Below are positions 51,490-60,139 of a stretch of 64,000 nt of DNA, piece by piece. The notes under the pieces are model-generated. The model saw only the letters and a program-made list of their open reading frames with translations, searched no databases and was not told the DNA's origin. The stretch comes from Streptomyces sp. CCM_MD2014. GTDB taxonomy: Bacteria; Actinomycetota; Actinomycetes; Streptomycetales; Streptomycetaceae. The stretch is taken from NCBI RefSeq assembly GCF_000772045.1, contig NZ_CP009754.1, forward strand, positions 1,550,001-1,614,000. The letters run 5' to 3'. How positions within the stretch are numbered: position 1 is the first letter of the stretch; each line of letters starts with the position of its first letter. The position numbers and the translations under genes are program-made.

Positions 51490-52092
51490 GTGTCACTCCT
51501 GGACATCCCCGACGTATTCATCGGGTCCACCGACGACGGCCACACCTTCGTCATCCTCAACCGCCCCATCCGCGACGCCGACCGGCTGCTCACCGACGCC
51601 GGCTTCCTCCCTCGTGAACACCACGGCCGCAGGCTCCACCTGCTGCCTCCAGGCATCGCGCAGGACGTACACGAGCGCGCCGGCGTGGCGATGTACGGGC
51701 TCTTGGCCCACACCCACGACCTCGTCGACCTTTCCTGGACCACCCGCTGGAGTCCCGACCAGCCGGCAGGCGGCCCAGACCTGCACTTCCAGGTCAGGGA
51801 CGGCACGGTTGCCGTGACTGCCTCGACCACCGCCGCCCGGTTGCTGCTGGAGCAACACGGCTTCGTCCCCACAGCAGACGGCGCGTCCTACCGCACTCGG
51901 GACGGGCTGGACGAGCGCCAACTGCTCAGCGCCGTCACCGCTGCCGAGGCACACGCGTACACCCACGGTCTCAGCGCGCGTGTCCACCTGGGCATCCCCA
52001 CACCAGCCGACATCCCCGCCAGCACCCGCCGCCGCTCAGCTCCCGCCACCGGTCCACGAATCACACCATCAGCCCCTCGCCGCACCCGCTGA
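51490..52092 (+). CDS. Accessory protein with two GF/LP-type domains
   Basis: The 200-residue protein starts at GTG 51490. The first unit has FIGSTDDGHTFVILNRPIRD, ADRLLTDAGFLPREHHGR and LHLLPPGIA. The second has HFQVRDGTVAVTASTTAARL, LLEQHGFVPTADGASYRTRD and EAHAYTHGLSARVHLG. Both follow the pattern seen at 29693 and 39437, so this protein is a tandem duplicate of the small domain. A Pro/Arg tail ends it. Function unknown. Confidence 0.65.
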   Translation: MSLLDIPDVFIGSTDDGHTFVILNRPIRDADRLLTDAGFLPREHHGRRLHLLPPGIAQDVHERAGVAMYGLLAHTHDLVDLSWTTRWSPDQPAGGPDLHFQVRDGTVAVTASTTAARLLLEQHGFVPTADGASYRTRDGLDERQLLSAVTAAEAHAYTHGLSARVHLGIPTPADIPASTRRRSAPATGPRITPSAPRRTR

Positions 52093-52132
52093 CCACCCCA
52101 ACGCATCCGGCACCGCCATCCGAGGAGCTTCC

Positions 52133-52690
52133 ACGTCCGACACCCCCACCGTGCATGATCTCGCCCGTGCCCTCGCCGACCAGCTCCACCCCGGTGCCGC
52201 TCCCCGGGACGTGACCGTCAGCTTCGGCGCCCGCCGGCAAGCCCCCATCGAGTACCGCAGCCGCGGTCGGGGCGGACCCGTGACGGTCTACGCCCAAGCA
52301 CTGCACGCCGCCCTCTACGGCCTTCCCACGCCCGGCGAGTCGCTGCCCACCGCCCTGGACGCGCTTCTGCAAGCCACACACACCGCGACCGTCCCGGAAC
52401 AGAAAACCGCCGTCCTGCGGCAGGTCGCCGAGCAGCTGCGCAACGCCGCCGAGATCATCCAGCGCTACCAGTACCGAGCCCAGTGGGACCGGTTCCCCAC
52501 CGATGTTGCCGAGCAGCTCGCTACTGCTCACGACCAGGCCCGGCAGATCGCCCAGGCCCTCGACCGCGTGGCCCCCGCCTTCGGCCACCAGCCCACCACG
52601 AACACCACGCCCCGTGCCCGGGCCGCCCACGGCCAGAGCGCCACCACCCTCGTAACCTCCTCGCCTTCACCGGCCCCACGCCACCGCTGA
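52133..52690 (+). CDS. Accessory protein with apparent ACG start (or GTG 52151)
   Basis: GAGGAG at 52122-52127 is followed after five bases by ACG 52133. The first standard start, GTG 52151, lies 24 bases from that sequence. From the GTG the product is 179 residues: VHDLARALADQLHPGAAPRD, VTVSFGARRQAPIEYRSRGR, then long helices AVLRQVAEQLRNAAEIIQRY and QLATAHDQARQIAQALDRVA. A Ser/Thr/Pro tail ends it. No catalytic motif is visible and the function is unknown. Confidence 0.5.
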   Translation, partial: TSDTPTVHDLARALADQLHPGAAPRDVTVSFGARRQAPIEYRSRGRGGPVTVYAQALHAALYGLPTPGESLPTALDALLQATHTATVPEQKTAVLRQVAEQLRNAAEIIQRYQYRAQWDRFPTDVAEQLATAHDQARQIAQALDRVAPAFGHQPTTNTTPRARAAHGQSATTLVTSSPSPAPRHR

Positions 52691-52725
52691 CCTGCCGCGA
52701 CAGCGCCCTCCGAGAAAGACATCTC

Positions 52726-53523
52726 CTGGCCACCACCGACTCCCTCCAAGCTCTCCTCGCCCAACCCCGCTGCGCGCTCGGCGTGTTCGTCCCCGCCGGA
52801 CTGCATCCGGCCCGCGCCGAGCGCCGTCAGCTCGACCAGATCGCCCGAGCCGGCGCCGACCTGTTCGAGATCGGCCTCGCCCACCATGACGCCGGCCTCG
52901 ACGGGCCCATCATCCAAGCCGCCTACCGCCGCGCCCTGAGCCGCGGAAACGTCCTCGCCCGCGCCCTGCGCGCGGTCGAGCACGCCGCTGGCCTTCGGCC
53001 GACCGTCGTTATGACCTACTGGGATCCAGTCCACCGGCACGGCCCCGAACGCCTGGCCCGGCTGCTCGCTGACGCGGGTGCCGCCGGGGCAATGGTCGTC
53101 GACCTGCCCGACGACCAGGCAGAGCGCTGGCAGGCCGCAGCGAAGGCCACGAACCTCTCCACCCCACGCCTCGTCCCGCGCCACCTCGCCGACACCGGTC
53201 TCGCCACCGTGGCCGCCGGTGCGTCGGGATGGCTCTACGCACCCGCCAGCACCGGCCCCACCGGCTACCGCGGCCCGCTCGACGTGCCCGCGCTCGCCGA
53301 CTTCACGACACGCCTGCGTGCCGCGAGTCCCCTGCCCGTCGTGTCGGGCGTGGGGATCTCCACCCCGGCCCTCGCGGAACGCGTGGCGCCACTGGTGGAC
53401 GCCGTCGTCATCGGCACCCCCGTCGTCCGCGCCCTGATGGCCTCCCCCGAGCAGGCCCCAGTGCTCACCACCGCGTTCGCCCACGCCCTGTACCCGTACG
53501 CCACCACGGAGACCCGTGCCTGA
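52726..53523 (+). CDS. TrpA-like (tryptophan synthase alpha family) protein
   Basis: The protein has 265 residues if it starts at CTG 52726, eight bases after GAGAAAG. It follows the TrpA barrel: CALGVFVPAGLHPARAERRQ, ADLFEIGLAHHDAGLDGPII with residues matching catalytic Glu49 and Asp60 of E. coli TrpA, RPTVVMTYWDPVHRHGPERL, MVVDLPDDQAERW, VAAGASGWLYAPASTGPTGY and PVVSGVGIS. The SDP-like motif is changed to HDA and no trpB is nearby. It sits among accessory genes and overlaps the next by eight bases. A different or redirected indole-glycerol chemistry is possible. Confidence 0.75.
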   Translation: MATTDSLQALLAQPRCALGVFVPAGLHPARAERRQLDQIARAGADLFEIGLAHHDAGLDGPIIQAAYRRALSRGNVLARALRAVEHAAGLRPTVVMTYWDPVHRHGPERLARLLADAGAAGAMVVDLPDDQAERWQAAAKATNLSTPRLVPRHLADTGLATVAAGASGWLYAPASTGPTGYRGPLDVPALADFTTRLRAASPLPVVSGVGISTPALAERVAPLVDAVVIGTPVVRALMASPEQAPVLTTAFAHALYPYATTETRA

Positions 53524-53974
53524 CTCCGCCGACCCGGCCCCGGTCCTCGCCCGCATCTCGTCCGATGCGGCCTCGCTGCACCAGGCCCTGTATTTCCTGC
53601 CCGCCGAACGAGGCGCATCCGCATCCACACTGGCCGCGCGCCTCACTGACGCCCAGGACCTCGCCGGCACCGCTTTGCGGCTGTTTCTCACCCTCAGCCG
53701 CCAGACGACGCGGCCCTCCCCTCCGGACCTGCTGCTCCTTCACCGCGTCGCGCAGATCGCCAAGGCCGCCCAGGACGCCGCCGCCGAACTGACGGCTGCT
53801 CTTGCCCGCGCCGTGGAGAACCAGCGCCGCCAGGCCGCCGCCACATCACGGCGGGTGGTTCTGATCGGGCCGACACCGCAGCAGTTCATCGAGTCGGCCA
53901 CCGACCTCGTCGACCGCATCCCCGCCCTCTGCGACGCCGTATCCCGCGACCGGCCGCAATCCCCCTGCCGCTGA
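53516..53974 (+). CDS. Small helical accessory protein
   Basis: The 152-residue protein starts at GTG 53516, overlapping the TrpA-like gene by eight bases. It is helical: SSDAASLHQALYFLPAERGA, AQDLAGTALRLFLTLSRQ, LLLHRVAQIAKAAQDAAAEL and QFIESATDLVDRIPALCDAV. The order of helices is like that of 48209 and 52133 products but no motif is diagnostic. It is the last accessory gene before the PP-loop gene. Function unknown. Confidence 0.55.
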   Translation: MPDSADPAPVLARISSDAASLHQALYFLPAERGASASTLAARLTDAQDLAGTALRLFLTLSRQTTRPSPPDLLLLHRVAQIAKAAQDAAAELTAALARAVENQRRQAAATSRRVVLIGPTPQQFIESATDLVDRIPALCDAVSRDRPQSPCR

Positions 53975-54026
53975 CGCGACCGCGATTCGAGCACTCCCTC
54001 CCCTTTCCCTAAACCCAGGACAGACC

Positions 54027-54614
54027 ATTTCAGATCAGCCCCGATTCCGCGCCCTCTCCCTCGGTGCGGGAGTTCAATCCAGCACGCTCCTTGCCCTGTC
54101 AGCCGAGGGCATTCTCCCCAGGGTCGACTATGCGATTTTCGCCGACACCGGATGGGAACCCGAAGCGGTTTATGCACACCTTGACCGCCTGGAAGAAGAG
54201 ATAGCCGCCCCCGCCGGGATACCCGTACTGCGCGTGTCGGCCGGAAATATCCGAGACGACGCCCTGAACCCGGATCACCGGTTCGCCTCCATGCCGCTCC
54301 ACATCCTCAATCAGGACGGGCGACCTGGGATGACCCGGCGGCAGTGCACCGGCGAATATAAGGTCAAGCCAATCAAGCAGAAGGTCCGCGAACTGCTCGG
54401 CTACCCCTATCCGGCACGCATCCCGAAGGGCGTTTTCGTCGAGCAGTGGGTAGGAATCTCCACGGATGAATTCCACCGCGCGAAGGACGCGGACGTCAAG
54501 TACATGCGTAACCGGCATCCCCTTCTGGACATGTCCTGGAGCAGGGCCGACTGTGCACGCTACCTGACTTCCCTCGGTCTTGCCGATACCCCGAAGTCGA
54601 GTTGCCTGGGATGC
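54027..54614 (+). pseudogene. PP-loop (PAPS-reductase-like) protein gene, 5' part, apparent ATT start
   Basis: The frame starts at ATT 54027 behind AGGA and gives SDQPRFRALSLGAGVQSSTL, a PP-loop (SxGxxSS) of the PAPS reductase/adenine-nucleotide alpha-hydrolase family. YAIFADTGWEPEAVYAHLDR, TRRQCTGEYKVKPI and KSSCLGC follow. At the second Cys of CLGC the sequence turns into the Tn554-like element. The rest (CPFHGNAQWRHIRDTSPSEW) lies at 58533. These phage- or plasmid-type relatives bind ATP; the natural substrate is unclear. Confidence 0.85.
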
Positions 54615-54648
54615 CTTATGTGGAATCGGAGGGGTCTAACCTGCAGTC

Positions 54649-55698
54649 ATGGCCCCGATACCGTGGGGCAAGTTCCCCACAGTTGCAGAGCATCAACTGG
54701 CCCGCCGCTGGTTGCAGTTCACAGCCAACATCGGTCGAGCACCCAACACGATCGACGCGTACGGGCGGGCGGTCGAGGACCACCTGCGGTTCTGCGAAGC
54801 GCAAGGCACGGACCCGCTGCTCGCCCGCGCAGACACCGTCGCCGCCTGGATCAGAGACATGCTGGACCGGCCACCACGCCAGCGGTCGAGAAGCCTGCCT
54901 CTGCCTCGGACCGAGACAGGTTTGGCGAACGCAACCATCCAGCAGCGCCTGGTCGCGGTCCGATCCTTCTACGAGTACCTGGTGGAGGATGGCCTGCGTG
55001 AGCAGAACCCGGTTCGCCAAGGGCAGGCAGGCCGTGGCGGCCGCAGACCCCGCCAGGGCCTCGTACGGCATATCGAGCAGGCTCCCTGGATCCCCAACGA
55101 GGATGTCTGGCAGCGGATCCTGACCGCCTGCGCTACGGGATCACTGCGTAATCGGCTGATGGTCACGCTCGCCTACGACGGTGCTCTGCGTCGCGAGGAG
55201 CTTGTCCAGCTCGACGTCGAGGACTTCGAGCCCGCCCACCGTCTGATCCATCTGCGGGCGGAGACCACCAAGTCCCAAAGGGCCCGGGAGGTGGCCTTCG
55301 GTATCACCTCGTCGCAGCTGTTTGTGGCCTACCTCCGTGAACGCCGCGCCCGGTTCGGCCGTATCGACGGGCCGCTGTTCCGGTCGACGTCCAACCGCAA
55401 CTACGGTGCCCCGCTGGGCGCTTCCAGCTGGTCGAAGGCCGTCGAAGGCATCGCTCGACGCGCTGAGGCCGCCCGGCTGTCCACCCACACTTTCCGGCAC
55501 CTGCGGCTGACCGACCTGGCCCGTGCCGACTGGACCATCGACCAGATCGCTCAGTACGCCGGCCACCGCGATCTGGCGACCACCATGCGCTACATCCACC
55601 TGTCCGGCCGCGAGCTGGCCGCCCGTTTCCACCGCGCGAACACCACGATTAACGCCGACCGTGAACGACTGCTCGCCTCACTGCTGGAGGAGCGATGA
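54649..55698 (+). CDS. Tyrosine recombinase, TnpA-like (Tn554 type)
   Basis: This 349-residue integrase starts at ATG 54649, 35 bases inside the element. It has a SAM-like core-binding domain (LARRWLQFTANIGRAPNTID, QRLVAVRSFYEYLVEDGLRE) and a catalytic domain with all residues: DGALRREELVQL, STHTFRHLRLTDLARA, YAGHRDLATTMRYIH with nucleophile Tyr near 313. Its length is close to that of Tn554 TnpA (about 360). It overlaps the next gene by ATGA. It should drive strand exchange into the chosen target. Confidence 0.9.
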   Translation: MAPIPWGKFPTVAEHQLARRWLQFTANIGRAPNTIDAYGRAVEDHLRFCEAQGTDPLLARADTVAAWIRDMLDRPPRQRSRSLPLPRTETGLANATIQQRLVAVRSFYEYLVEDGLREQNPVRQGQAGRGGRRPRQGLVRHIEQAPWIPNEDVWQRILTACATGSLRNRLMVTLAYDGALRREELVQLDVEDFEPAHRLIHLRAETTKSQRAREVAFGITSSQLFVAYLRERRARFGRIDGPLFRSTSNRNYGAPLGASSWSKAVEGIARRAEAARLSTHTFRHLRLTDLARADWTIDQIAQYAGHRDLATTMRYIHLSGRELAARFHRANTTINADRERLLASLLEER

Positions 55699-57875
55699 AC
55701 CCAGCCGACCGCCGCCAAGCACCGGCCGCGCCGATAGAGCCCCAGGCCCTGCTCGACCTGATGCGGCCCGTCGACGACGCCGTACGGGAGTGGCCCCGAA
55801 AGTCGGGCCGCACTGCACGCACCCACGTCTTCGACGCCGTCCGCACCCGCGGCCTCTCCTACCAGTCGTGGGACGAAGCCACCTGGGCGGAGGTCTCACG
55901 CACGGCCGGACCGGCTCGTCTGCACATCATCGCCCTTGGGCACTCCCTCGGCGGGCATCACCGACTGCATCACACCGCCGGGATCAACCAGTTGCGAAGG
56001 CTGGCGGACCTGGTTTTCGGCTCCGGAGCCACGGAGCCCGCACTGCGTGAGGTCGAGCAGACGCTGAGTTCTTGGCAGACCTCTGCGCACCTGCTGGAGT
56101 GGCAGGTCGGCAACGCGGTCCTCGATGCCCTCCTCAGCGCTGGAAGTCCTCGCCTGGAAGACCTCACCGACACACTGGTGCGCCAGTTGGTGGCCGAGTA
56201 CGACAAGGTCGACGGCCTGCACAGCCGACGCCGCGGTCTGATCAAGCTCTCCCGGGTGCTCGCGAGCAAGGGCATCATCCCCGCCCCACTGCACAGCAAC
56301 GAGAACAAGGCCGGGCCCCGTTCCGACATGCTCTCCACCGTCCCGCCGCAGTGGGCCGAGTGGGCCCTTCGCTGGCGGAAGTACTCCACGCACGAGCCCG
56401 GCACCATCCGCTCGATGTTCTCCGTCATCCTCATCGCCGGACGCTGGGCCGCGGAAAAGCACCCCGATGTCCTCACCCCGGACCAGTGGACCAGGGACAT
56501 GGCAGCCGAGTACGTCGCCGACACGATGCAGGCCACTGTCGGCCAGTGGGCGGGGCACAACCGCAACCGCAGCCGTTTCGGCCAGCCCATCTCCGCCGCC
56601 GGGCGGGCCATGCGCATCGACAGCATCCGAGGCTTCTTCTGCGACCTCATCGAATGGGAATGGATCAAACCGCGCTTCGACCCGCGCCGCGCGATGAGCA
56701 TGCCCCTGTCCCTGCGCGCCCAGATGGGCCCGAATCCGAGGATCATCGACGATGCGTCATGGGCGAAGCTCATGGCCGCTGGGCTGACCCTGAACGCCGA
56801 GGACCTCAAGCCCTACGGCTCCGGCCGGGCCCGCAAGGCCGGCTGGAAGGCCACCTACTACCCCGTCGAGATGGTCCGCGCGATGGTCGGCGTCTGGCTC
56901 TTCGGCGGCTGCCGCATCGACGAGATCCGCCGCCTCGAACTGGACTGCGTCACCTGGGACGAAGGCACCGACGACACCACCGGACAGCCCTTCACCATCT
57001 GCCTCCTACACATCCCGCAGAACAAGACATCCCGTCCATTCAACAAGCCGGTCGACCCAGTCGTCGGCCAGCTCATCGACGCCTGGAAGATGATCCGGCC
57101 GCCTCAGCCCGACCTCATCGACCGCAAGACTGGGCAGAAGCGACAGCACCTGTTCTGCCACCGCGGCCAGCTCGTCGGCAAGGAGTACCTCAACCACAAC
57201 ATCCTTCCCGCCCTCTGCCGCAAGGCCGGCATTCCGCAGACCGACTCCCGCGGCGCGCTGACCAGTCACCGGGCCCGCGCCACGATCGCGACCCAACTCC
57301 TGAACGCACGCGATCCGTTAACCCTCAACGACCTGCAGCAATGGCTCGGCCACAAACACCCCGCCAGCACCCGCTACTACGCCGCGATCCTGCAGCGCAC
57401 CCTCACCGCCGCCTACAAGAAGGCCGACTACTTCGCCCGCAACGTGCGCACCATCCAGGTCCTGATCGACCGCGAGTCCATCCTCACCGGCGCCGCCGCC
57501 GGCGGAGAACAGCCCTGGAAGTACTACGACCTGGGCGAGGGCTACTGCAGCTACGACTTCTTCGCGAAGTGCCCCCACCGGCTGGCCTGCGCGCGCTGTC
57601 CGTTCTACGTCCCCAAGCAGTCCAGCCGCGGACAGCTCCTGGCCGTCAAGGACGGCATCGACCAGATGCTTGAACAACTCGACCTGACCGACGACGAACG
57701 CGAAGCCCTCGAAGGAGACCGCGAAGCCGTTACTGCTCTCGCCAAACGGCTCGCGGACACCCCCACCCCTGCCGGCCCCACCCCCAGGGAACTCGGCACG
57801 GACGACACCTTCATCCCCCTCACCCAGCTCATGCAGAGAATCTCCCCCGACAAAGGCGACGAAGACTCCCCCTGA
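55695..57875 (+). CDS. Tyrosine recombinase, TnpB-like (Tn554 type)
   Basis: The 726-residue protein starts at ATG 55695. An N-terminal region of about 350 residues precedes the catalytic part: LFGGCRIDEIRRLELDCVTW, LTSHRARATIATQLLNARD, LQQWLGHKHPASTRYYAAIL. The His-x-x-Arg box is SHRAR. A Cys-rich stretch, YCSYDFFAKCPHRLACARCP, probably binds zinc, and a helical tail follows (DGIDQMLEQLDLTDDEREAL). Size and zinc region agree with Tn554 TnpB (about 630). It would act together with the TnpA-like protein. Confidence 0.9.
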   Translation: MNPADRRQAPAAPIEPQALLDLMRPVDDAVREWPRKSGRTARTHVFDAVRTRGLSYQSWDEATWAEVSRTAGPARLHIIALGHSLGGHHRLHHTAGINQLRRLADLVFGSGATEPALREVEQTLSSWQTSAHLLEWQVGNAVLDALLSAGSPRLEDLTDTLVRQLVAEYDKVDGLHSRRRGLIKLSRVLASKGIIPAPLHSNENKAGPRSDMLSTVPPQWAEWALRWRKYSTHEPGTIRSMFSVILIAGRWAAEKHPDVLTPDQWTRDMAAEYVADTMQATVGQWAGHNRNRSRFGQPISAAGRAMRIDSIRGFFCDLIEWEWIKPRFDPRRAMSMPLSLRAQMGPNPRIIDDASWAKLMAAGLTLNAEDLKPYGSGRARKAGWKATYYPVEMVRAMVGVWLFGGCRIDEIRRLELDCVTWDEGTDDTTGQPFTICLLHIPQNKTSRPFNKPVDPVVGQLIDAWKMIRPPQPDLIDRKTGQKRQHLFCHRGQLVGKEYLNHNILPALCRKAGIPQTDSRGALTSHRARATIATQLLNARDPLTLNDLQQWLGHKHPASTRYYAAILQRTLTAAYKKADYFARNVRTIQVLIDRESILTGAAAGGEQPWKYYDLGEGYCSYDFFAKCPHRLACARCPFYVPKQSSRGQLLAVKDGIDQMLEQLDLTDDEREALEGDREAVTALAKRLADTPTPAGPTPRELGTDDTFIPLTQLMQRISPDKGDEDSP

Positions 57876-57899
57876 CCGCCACCCGCACCACCGAATCCG

Positions 57900-58109
57900 T
57901 CATCGCGATCCATCAATACCTGCGGACGGCGGACGCTGATCCTCCGGCCCTGGGCCGTGATCAGAGTGGGAGCCGCGGGCTTCATCCACGACGCGGCGCC
58001 ACGACCGAATCACATCGGGAATCTGGTCGAGCAGGCCCTTCAAGGCGAACAGAAAGGCGGACATAACGCCAGCCGCGCCCAGAATGCCTAGGACGATCTG
58101 CAGCTCCAC
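57900..58109 (-). CDS. Small single-TM protein inside the Tn554-like element
   Basis: This 69-residue protein starts at GTG 58109, eight bases after GGGAGGG. It has one N-terminal helix, ELQIVLGILGAAGVMSAFLF, then FALKGLLDQIPDVIRSWRRV and a polar tail. Such short membrane proteins are common cargo in Streptomyces, but no function can be assigned. It is convergent with the TnpB-like gene, from which it is separated by 24 bases. Confidence 0.6.
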   Translation of the reverse strand: MELQIVLGILGAAGVMSAFLFALKGLLDQIPDVIRSWRRVVDEARGSHSDHGPGPEDQRPPSAGIDGSR

Positions 58110-58532
58110 GCTCGGGTCCCTCCCTTGGATGGAGGGTGGCCGAGCTGAGCGCAAACCGCATGCAGGATGGCAGGTGTCTCAGGTCGACCACCCTGAACAC
58201 GGTGATCAACTGAGGCCCTGCCGACGTACAGGCCGCGTGTGAAGTTGTTGCGATTGACGCAGCGCCAACTTCCGTGGCAACCACGCCCGAAAGGGACGTC
58301 GGACCCATTCCCGTCGCAGCCAGCCCAGCTGGCCGTGCCCTACGGACTCTAGCCGCAAGTTCCCCCGACTGTCTGCTCCACCGCCGCTTCCGCCGTCAGA
58401 CAGCGCGATCCCGCGGCGTCACGCCCCAGAACAAGCGATCACAGCCACGAGCCTTCATGCCCCCACACACAGACGAAGCAGCCCCTCAACCCGACCAGAA
58501 AGGTCTCAACCCTGTCTCGATTCTCAATAACT
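58110..58532. other. Stretch without a convincing gene at the right end of the Tn554-like element
   Basis: The 423 bases have mixed composition and are less GC-biased at third positions than neighbouring genes. A frame open through the stretch has no start signal and no coding-like composition. It contains the right end region with inverted TTATTGAGAATCG. A promoter for the small minus-strand gene must lie at its left side. I see nothing else in it. Confidence 0.6.
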
Positions 58533-58871
58533 TGTCCGTTCCATGGAAATGCGCAGTGGCGGCATATCAGGGACACATCTCCGTCCGAGTGGGCGGACGT
58601 CGTCGAATTCGACGCGGCCATCCGGCAGGGCAATGCCCGTGCCAACGCCACCGGCAACAGACTGCTCGGCGAGGCGTTCCTGCACCGCTCCCGCGTCCCG
58701 CTCAGCGAAGCCCCCATCGATCACGTCACCGCCGCCGAGCGGGCCGCCCTGCGGATCAGCGCGGAGGAGGCCGACGTCCTGGAGAACGGTGTCGAAGACG
58801 GCTGCTCGCCCTGGGCGTGCCGGGGCGACGCCGACGCGCTGACGCAGGACGACTTCGGGCTGGCCACGTGA
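58533..58871 (+). pseudogene. PP-loop protein gene, 3' part
   Basis: In the frame tgt-ccg-ttc the sequence reads CPFHGNAQWRHIRDTSPSEW, ADVVEFDAAIRQGNARANAT, then GEAFLHRSRVPLSEAPIDHV and ends GCSPWACRGDADALTQDDFG with LAT and TGA. These are the C-terminal features of the phage-type PAPS-reductase-like family, and they follow exactly from KSSCLGC at 54614. The TGA overlaps the GTG of the methyltransferase gene. It lacks a start codon of its own and is probably not expressed as a functional protein. Confidence 0.85.
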
Positions 58872-60139
58872 TACTCGACCTCTTCGCGGGGCCGGGCGGC
58901 TGGAGCAGGGCGCTGCACGTCCTGGGCGTGCGCGACGTCGGCCTGGAATGGGACCCGTGGGCATGTAAGACCCGTGCTGCGGCGGGTCAGTTGACCATCC
59001 GGTGCGACGTGGCGAGGTATCCGGTATGGCCGTTCGTCGGCCGCACCCGCGGTGTGATCGCTTCGCCGCCGTGTCAGGCGTGGAGCATGGCCGGCAAGCG
59101 CCTCGGCCTGGTCGACCAGCCGCTGGTGCACGCGGCGGTCGAGGATCTGGCCGCCGGTCGCGATACCCGCGAGCGCCTCCTCGCCGCCTGCTGTGACGAG
59201 CGCTCCCTGCTCGCCGCCGAGCCGATGCGCTACCTGTACGCGCTGCACGCGGTCGGCGAGCCCGACTGGGTGGCCATGGAGGAGGTACCGGACGTGCTGC
59301 CCTTGTGGAAGCAGTACGCGGCCGTCCTGCGCGGGTGGGGGTTCTCCGTCTGGTGCGGGATCCTCAACGCCGCCGACTTCGGCGTCCCGCAGACCAGGAA
59401 GCGGGCAATCCTTCTGGCCTCCCGCGTCCGCACGGCGCAGCCGCCCACGCCCACGCACGCCCAGCTCGGCGAGCCGGAATCGCTGTTCGGTCCGGGCCGT
59501 GCCCGCTGGGTCAGCATGGCCGAAGCTCTGGGGTGGGGCGCGACCGACCGGCCCGTCCCTACCGTCTGTGCAGGAGGTGGGCCTGGCGGCGGCCCCGAGC
59601 CGTTCCCGTCGGGCTCTCGCAAGACGCTGTCCGACGCGCGGGAGCGCGGCACCTGGATGCCGCGGCCGGACGGGGTGGTTCTGCAGTCCCGCCGGGAAGG
59701 CGCGGGGTGGGCGGCCCGGCACGGCATGCGCGAGAATCGTGCGGCCGACGCTCCGGCGCCCACGTTCACCGCCGAGGCGCACCGCTGGTCCTGGTCCCTG
59801 CGCAGCAACAACCAGGCCAACGCCACCGTCCGGTCCATCCAGGAGCCGGCTGGCACGCTGTTCTTCGGGCACCGCGCCAACGAGTGCACCTGGGTCGCCG
59901 AACCCGCCACACCCTCGGCCACGGACACCGATGCGCCGGCCGTTCCCGAACCGATCCGGATCACCGCCCGCGAGGCGGGCCTCCTGCAGACCTTTCCCGC
60001 CGACTACCCCTGGGCCGGCAACAAGGGCCAGCAGTTCTCCCAGATCGGCAACGCCGTTCCCCCGCTGCTCGCCGGCCACCTCCTCGCCCCGCACCTCGGC
60101 GTCACCCTCGACCCCGACGACTTCGCCCTCGCCGCCTGA
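58868..60139 (+). CDS. DNA C5-cytosine methyltransferase
   Basis: The 423-residue protein starts at GTG 58868, overlapping the PP-loop stop. Motif I is LDLFAGPGGWS, motif IV with catalytic Cys is ASPPCQAWSMAG, motif VI is AMEEVPDV (Glu-Glu-Val where most have Glu-Asn-Val), motif VIII is GVPQTRKRAILL and motif X is FSQIGNAVPPLLA. The region between VIII and IX, about 150 residues, would recognise the target. No restriction partner is adjacent apart from the nuclease at 62866, so it may be a solitary enzyme protecting the element. Confidence 0.9.
   Translation: MILDLFAGPGGWSRALHVLGVRDVGLEWDPWACKTRAAAGQLTIRCDVARYPVWPFVGRTRGVIASPPCQAWSMAGKRLGLVDQPLVHAAVEDLAAGRDTRERLLAACCDERSLLAAEPMRYLYALHAVGEPDWVAMEEVPDVLPLWKQYAAVLRGWGFSVWCGILNAADFGVPQTRKRAILLASRVRTAQPPTPTHAQLGEPESLFGPGRARWVSMAEALGWGATDRPVPTVCAGGGPGGGPEPFPSGSRKTLSDARERGTWMPRPDGVVLQSRREGAGWAARHGMRENRAADAPAPTFTAEAHRWSWSLRSNNQANATVRSIQEPAGTLFFGHRANECTWVAEPATPSATDTDAPAVPEPIRITAREAGLLQTFPADYPWAGNKGQQFSQIGNAVPPLLAGHLLAPHLGVTLDPDDFALAA

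Larger units (their letters stand above)
54615..58532. mobile_element. Tn554-like element with two tyrosine recombinases
   Basis: The element separates the codons of CLGC and PFHGN in the PP-loop gene. The joint lies within the TGC/TGT of the second Cys (54612-54614 and 58533-58535). Near the ends TTATGTGGAATCG (54616-54628) is inverted at 58518-58530 as TTATTGAGAATCG (10 of 13 identical). Two recombinase genes, a small minus-strand gene and about 420 bp without a gene make up the 3.9 kb. No TnpC-like gene is visible. Confidence 0.85.

Noticed and set aside
55896..57677. Several minus-strand frames opposite the TnpB-like gene
   Set aside because: No motifs, no ribosome-binding sites, and fully covered by a recombinase with recognisable catalytic residues.
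58274..58867. Long N-terminal extension of the methyltransferase
   Set aside because: The extension runs through the transposon end and the 3' half of the PP-loop gene in another frame; motif I starts right after GTG 58868.
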